From Kibdelosporangium aridum (GTDB taxonomy: Bacteria; Actinomycetota; Actinomycetes; Mycobacteriales; Pseudonocardiaceae), in assembly GCF_900176515.1 (NCBI RefSeq), contig NZ_FWXV01000001.1:1644524-1708523 (forward strand): DNA of 64,000 nt, written 5' to 3'. Below the pieces are notes generated by a model. That model was not told the DNA's origin. It searched no databases and was given only the letters and a program-made list of their open reading frames with translations. The translations under genes and the position numbers were made by a program. Shown here piece after piece: positions 60,483 through 64,000 of this stretch. How positions within the stretch are numbered: the stretch's first letter is position 1; every line of letters starts with the position of its first letter.

Positions 60483-62081
60483 ATGGACGATCGAACCCGA
60501 AATCGCACGGACGTGGACAGCGCGTTGCTCGGGCACGCGACCTACCGGAGTCTCGGCGAGCAGAAGCTCTCCCCGGCCGAGGAACGCTTCGAAAAGACAC
60601 GGCGGACCGTGGGGCTCTGGCTCGCTCCGCTGGTCACCATCGTGTTCCTGGCGTTACCGCTCGACTTGGCCGGTAACCAGCAGACCCTCGCGGGCATCCT
60701 GCTGGGTGTCATCGTCCTGTGGATCACCGAAGCGGTCCCGATCCCGATCGGCGGCCTGCTCGGCGTCGCCGCGATCGTGGTGCTGCAGGTGGTCCCGGCC
60801 GAGGACGCGCTCGAGCCGTTCGGCTCGTCGACGATCTTCACGTTCATCGGGGCCTTCATCCTGGCCCAGGCGATGCTGAAACACGGCATCGCCCGCCGCT
60901 TCGCGTTCAAGATCCTGGCGTTGCCGCGCGTCGGCGGCTCGACGTTCGGCGTGATCATCGCGTTCGGCGCGATCACGTGTGTCCTGTCGGCCTTCGTGTC
61001 CAACACCGCGACCGTGGCCATGCTGCTGCCCACCGCGATCGGGATCCTGGCCGTGATCGCGAAACTCCTGCAGGACCGAGGCCTCGTCGAGGCGGACTTC
61101 GACCCGCTGCGGCTGCGTGTCGGCGCGGCACTGCTGCTGATGCTCGCGTACGGCGCCAGCGTCGGCGGACTGCTGACCCCGGTCGGCAGCCCGCCGAACC
61201 TGATCGGGCGTGGCCTGATCGAACAGGCTACCGGCCAGCGGATCTCGTTCGCCGAATGGTTCCTGATCGCCTTGCCGATCTGCGCGTTGATGTTCGTGGT
61301 GCTCGCGGTGGTCCTGTTGTTGCTCAACCGTCCCGAGATCCGGCGGATTGAGGGCGTGGAGGAATACATCGCGGAAGAACGCGCCAAGATGGGCCCGTTG
61401 TCGCGAGCCGAGAAGAACACCCTGATCGCCTTCGGCATCACGGTCGTGCTGTGGATCACTCCAGGCATCATCGCCGTGATCTTCGGCAACGACTCGTCGG
61501 TGTACGACGCGGTCAGCGGACGGCTGAACGAAGGCATCGTCGCGGTCCTCGGCGCGTCACTGCTCTACCTGCTGCCGACAGACTGGTCGCGGCGTGAGTT
61601 CACGCTTCGCTGGCGCGACGCCGCCGAGATCGACTGGGGCACGATCCTGCTGTTCGGAACCGGCATCATCTTCGGTTCCCTGCTTGCCAGCACGGGCCTG
61701 GCCAAGACGCTGGGCCAGTCGGCCTCCAACGCGCTCGGCCTGAGCAGCACGGTGACTATCACGATCTTCGCCGTGGTGCTGGCCGTGATCGTGTCGGAGA
61801 CGACGAGCAATACGGCGTCGGCGTCGGTCGTGGTCCCGATCATCATCCCGATCGCGGTGGCAGCGGGGGCGAACCCGTTCATTCCCGCGCTCGCTGCGAC
61901 TTTCGCTGCGTCGTTCGGCTTCATGCTCCCGGTGTCCACACCGCAGAACGCTGTGGTCTACGGCTCGGGAGCGGTGTCCATCACCCGGATGATCCGGTCG
62001 GGCGTCTCATTCGACGTGCTCGGGGCGATCCTGATCCTGCTCGGACTGCCCATCATGGTGTCGCTACTCGGCCTGGCCTGA
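60483..62081 (+). CDS. DASS-family (SLC13) carboxylate transporter
   Basis: Membrane protein of 532 residues with about 11-12 helices. The two SNT signatures that form the cation and carboxylate site are present: SAFVSNTATVAMLLP and ETTSNTASASVVVP. The GSPPNLIGRG and STPQNAVVYGSG loops are the other halves of the site. The family imports di- and tricarboxylates such as succinate, malate or citrate, with sodium in most members. A hydrophilic N-terminal tail of about 45 residues precedes helix 1. No sensor kinase is adjacent. A strong terminator follows. Confidence 0.9.
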   Translation: MDDRTRNRTDVDSALLGHATYRSLGEQKLSPAEERFEKTRRTVGLWLAPLVTIVFLALPLDLAGNQQTLAGILLGVIVLWITEAVPIPIGGLLGVAAIVVLQVVPAEDALEPFGSSTIFTFIGAFILAQAMLKHGIARRFAFKILALPRVGGSTFGVIIAFGAITCVLSAFVSNTATVAMLLPTAIGILAVIAKLLQDRGLVEADFDPLRLRVGAALLLMLAYGASVGGLLTPVGSPPNLIGRGLIEQATGQRISFAEWFLIALPICALMFVVLAVVLLLLNRPEIRRIEGVEEYIAEERAKMGPLSRAEKNTLIAFGITVVLWITPGIIAVIFGNDSSVYDAVSGRLNEGIVAVLGASLLYLLPTDWSRREFTLRWRDAAEIDWGTILLFGTGIIFGSLLASTGLAKTLGQSASNALGLSSTVTITIFAVVLAVIVSETTSNTASASVVVPIIIPIAVAAGANPFIPALAATFAASFGFMLPVSTPQNAVVYGSGAVSITRMIRSGVSFDVLGAILILLGLPIMVSLLGLA

Positions 62082-62086
62082 TGAAA

Positions 62087-62116
62087 GAAGCCCGGGGCCG
62101 ACAGACCCCGGGCTTC
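62087..62116. terminator. 11-bp stem bidirectional terminator
   Basis: GAAGCCCGGGG (62087-62097) and CCCCGGGCTTC (62106-62116) are exact reverse complements with an 8-nt loop. It lies between two convergent genes, with pyrimidine-rich sequence after the stem on each strand. Confidence 0.85.
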
Positions 62117-62128
62117 CTTCCTCACTGA

Positions 62129-63100
62129 CTATCCGAGACGAGCCGCGCCCTTGGCGGCAGCGGCGTCGTTGGCGGCAGCCGAACGTGCCGCAGCCCGCTC
62201 AGCCGCAGTGCCCTCCCGCTCCGGAGCCGCCAGCGCACGGGCGGCGGTCGGTGCGACGGACTCACCGGCGATGCCCCCGCGAATCTTGTTGTTCGCGGCG
62301 ACCTCGGTCACCGGGTTGTTGGCGGTCAGCTGCAACTGCCCGTTGATGATGTTGTCATCCAGGGTGGAGCGGCCGGTGGTGTTGGAGATCGCGACGTCCC
62401 GGGCGAAGTAGCCACCCGACGCGCACGAGTCCAGTCCGCCGTTCGGGCCGAGCTGAACGCCGCCCTGGTTGCCCGCGAAGGTCGCCTTGCCCTGAACCGC
62501 GCTGCTGCAGACCACGCTGCCGTTGGCGTTGTTCAGCACCGAGAGCGTCCCGTCGACGAAGACGTTCTTCACGTCGGTGAAGTACGCGCCGTTCGTGCTG
62601 AGGTTGCCGGTCACCTCGCTGTCGGTGACGCTGACCTCGCCGACCTGCGCGTTGATGTTCCCGTCGACCTTCGAGCCCGCCTCGACGAACAGGAAGCCCT
62701 CGACCGGCTGGGAACCCTTGGGCTGCGTCACGATCCGTGCGGTGTCGGTGTTTCGCAGGTACATGCCGAAGCCACCGGCCGCCAGCGTCACGTCGCCGTC
62801 GACCCGGGTGTCCACCGAGTCGAAGTAGGCGTTCGCGGCCACCTGGACCTCACCGTTGACGGTGCCGCCCTTGATGATCAGGTTGGCGTCCTTGGCGACC
62901 CTGACATTTCCGGTGATGGTCGTGCCCTGCAGGGAGCAGGACTCGCCCGGCGGCACGTAGAGGTCGCTCGGCACCGTCACGGCACCGCCCGTCCCGACGC
63001 AGTACATGACCAGATCGGCGTTCGCCGGCGCGGCCATCAACACGGACGCGGTGACCATTGCGCTCAGAGTCGCGAGCGCTGATGCGGTCCGTCTAGCCAT
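62129..63100 (-). CDS. Secreted repeat protein, beta-helix-like
   Basis: Exported protein of 323 residues with a signal peptide (TASALATLSAMVTASVLMAA, cleavage after NADL). The mature part has short repeating strands with valine, glycine and polar turns: TGNVRVAKDANLIIKGGTVN, GEVQVAANAYFDSVDTRVDG and similar units of about 20 residues, which suggest a right-handed beta-helix. The C-terminal 45 residues are Ala/Arg/Glu-rich (AERAAARSAAANDAAAAKGA). Function is unknown; it may be a surface or matrix protein. It is followed upstream by the Ig-repeat gene with a 30-base gap, on the same strand. Confidence 0.7.
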   Translation of the reverse strand: MARRTASALATLSAMVTASVLMAAPANADLVMYCVGTGGAVTVPSDLYVPPGESCSLQGTTITGNVRVAKDANLIIKGGTVNGEVQVAANAYFDSVDTRVDGDVTLAAGGFGMYLRNTDTARIVTQPKGSQPVEGFLFVEAGSKVDGNINAQVGEVSVTDSEVTGNLSTNGAYFTDVKNVFVDGTLSVLNNANGSVVCSSAVQGKATFAGNQGGVQLGPNGGLDSCASGGYFARDVAISNTTGRSTLDDNIINGQLQLTANNPVTEVAANNKIRGGIAGESVAPTAARALAAPEREGTAAERAAARSAAANDAAAAKGAARLG

Positions 63101-63130
63101 CTTTGTTCTCCCTGCTGCGTTGAAAGGAAA

Positions 63131-64000
63131 CTACCTGCCGATGTCGGATCGCGAGGCCGCGCGCACGAGAGTGCCCGCATCCCGGCGGGACAGCACGCCA
63201 CGGGTCACCAGCTCGGTGGTGACGGTGTCGACGTGCCTGACGAAATCCCCGTGGCTCGGCCAGTCGCGGTACTGGTCCACGAGATCGCTGACGGTGCAGC
63301 CGTTACCGGTGTCCACATTGGCCACACCGGTGTCGTCACGTTCGATGATCACGGTTTCCCGGGTGTCGGAGTCCGGGCAGGCGTCCGATCCCGGCTCGAC
63401 GACCGTGAAGGACACCGACTTCTCCGGTGCGACGTTGCCCGCGTTGTCGCTGGCCCGGTACTTCACGGTGTGCGCGCCCTTGGCGCTGACCGGGAAGGTG
63501 TTCATGTACTGCTGCCAGGCCCCGTTGTCCAGCGAGTACTCGATCAGCTTCACGCCCGACTGGGCGTCGGTCGCGGTGATCGTCACCGCCGCGCTGTCGA
63601 TGTAATTCCCGTTGGGGTCCTTGGGGCCTGCGACAGTCGCGTTGGTCGTCGGTGCGGTGGTGTCCGGGGCTGCGACGATCGTGAAGCTCGCCATGCCTTC
63701 GGCTGACACGTTGTTGGCGTTGTCGGTCGCCCGGTAGTGGATCATGTGAGCACCCGCCGCGGTCACCTCGACGGGTGCCGTGTACGGAGTCCAGTTTCCA
63801 CTGTCCAGCTTGTACTCGGTGGACTTGACGCCGGACTGCGCGTCGGTCGCCGTGATGGTGACCGTCGCCTTGTTGATGTAGTTGCCCTGCGGGTCCTTGT
63901 CACCCGCGACGGCCGAGGTCACCGTCGGCGGAGTGGTGTCCGGGGACGCGACAACCGTGAAGTTGACTGTGCCTTCGGGCGAGACGTTGTTGGCGTTGTC
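63131..64000 (-). CDS. Secreted Ig-like repeat protein, 3' part only
   Basis: The reading frame continues past the right edge of the window, so the N-terminus is missing. The visible 290 residues have Ig-like repeats of about 91 residues in the OmpL47/actinobacterial style (e.g. NYINKATVTITATDAQSGVK, EYKLDSGNWTPY, IHYRATDNANNVSAEG); two complete repeats and part of a third are seen. The C-terminal 85 residues have CPDSDTRETVIIERDDTGVA and GCTVSDLVDQYRDWPSHGDF, ending in a helical unit resembling a FIMAH-type domain. Such proteins are large extracellular enzymes or adhesins; the catalytic part, if any, lies outside. Confidence 0.75.
   Translation of the reverse strand, partial: DNANNVSPEGTVNFTVVASPDTTPPTVTSAVAGDKDPQGNYINKATVTITATDAQSGVKSTEYKLDSGNWTPYTAPVEVTAAGAHMIHYRATDNANNVSAEGMASFTIVAAPDTTAPTTNATVAGPKDPNGNYIDSAAVTITATDAQSGVKLIEYSLDNGAWQQYMNTFPVSAKGAHTVKYRASDNAGNVAPEKSVSFTVVEPGSDACPDSDTRETVIIERDDTGVANVDTGNGCTVSDLVDQYRDWPSHGDFVRHVDTVTTELVTRGVLSRRDAGTLVRAASRSDIGR

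Overview
The window is high-GC DNA with GTG/TTG starts, ATGA/GTGA gene overlaps and actinobacterial gene types (DUF397 and DUF5753/XRE pairs, ECF42 with a DGPF protein, XRE-nSTAND1, PknB-like kinase, secreted Ig-repeat proteins). It is the chromosome of a filamentous actinomycete, probably a member of the Pseudonocardiales; the order is inferred from overall gene style, not from a marker gene. No rRNA, tRNA, CRISPR array or intact transposon was found.

Layout. 0-9.4 kb: a ricin-lectin lipoprotein, small secreted proteins, an ECF sigma factor with a SnoaL-like tail next to an alpha/beta hydrolase, divergent NmrA/AraC genes, a prolyl oligopeptidase behind an 11-bp inverted repeat, and divergent LysR/DJ-1 genes. 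9.4-15.9 kb: a complete respiratory nitrate reductase operon narGHJI. 16.3-25.3 kb: an oligosaccharide divergon, with lacI, a binding lipoprotein, two permeases and a secreted glycosidase on one strand, a cytosolic debranching-type glycosidase on the other, and a perfect 16-bp LacI-type palindrome between them. 25-35 kb: epoxide hydrolase, Ada/AlkA-like repair protein, orphan SsuA-like lipoprotein, two tandem serine beta-lactamase-fold enzymes, MocR/YczE pair, DGPF/ECF42 pair and an I36-like secreted protein. 35.5-38.5 kb: a large XRE-nSTAND1-propeller protein.

38.5-43.5 kb: a D-mannonate dehydratase-type (hexuronate) operon with a FadR-like GntR regulator and a FadR-like operator. Its transporter is broken: the binding protein has lost its stop codon, permease 1 lacks its N-terminus, and permease 2 lacks its middle and changes frame. 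Between the permeases lie 2.5 copies of a 53-bp repeat, each carrying a ribosome-binding site and a GTG start; together they create two coupled 18-codon reading frames. 43.6-45.7 kb: PAP2 phosphatase, a lipoprotein and a membrane protein. 45.7-50.1 kb: a mannose-family PTS (fused IICD, IIA, IIB) with a SIS-domain sugar enzyme and a divergent DeoR regulator.

50-64 kb: a Ser/Thr kinase with a CBM6-like extracellular domain, a graveyard of IS481 transposase and SARP-regulator fragments, a MarR/thioesterase pair with a 24-bp palindrome, a large secreted subtilase, two divergent XRE-DUF5753 regulators with a DUF397 protein whose core motif is triplicated, two coupled genes of unknown function, a DASS-type carboxylate transporter, a secreted repeat protein, and the 3' part of a secreted Ig-repeat protein that runs off the right edge.
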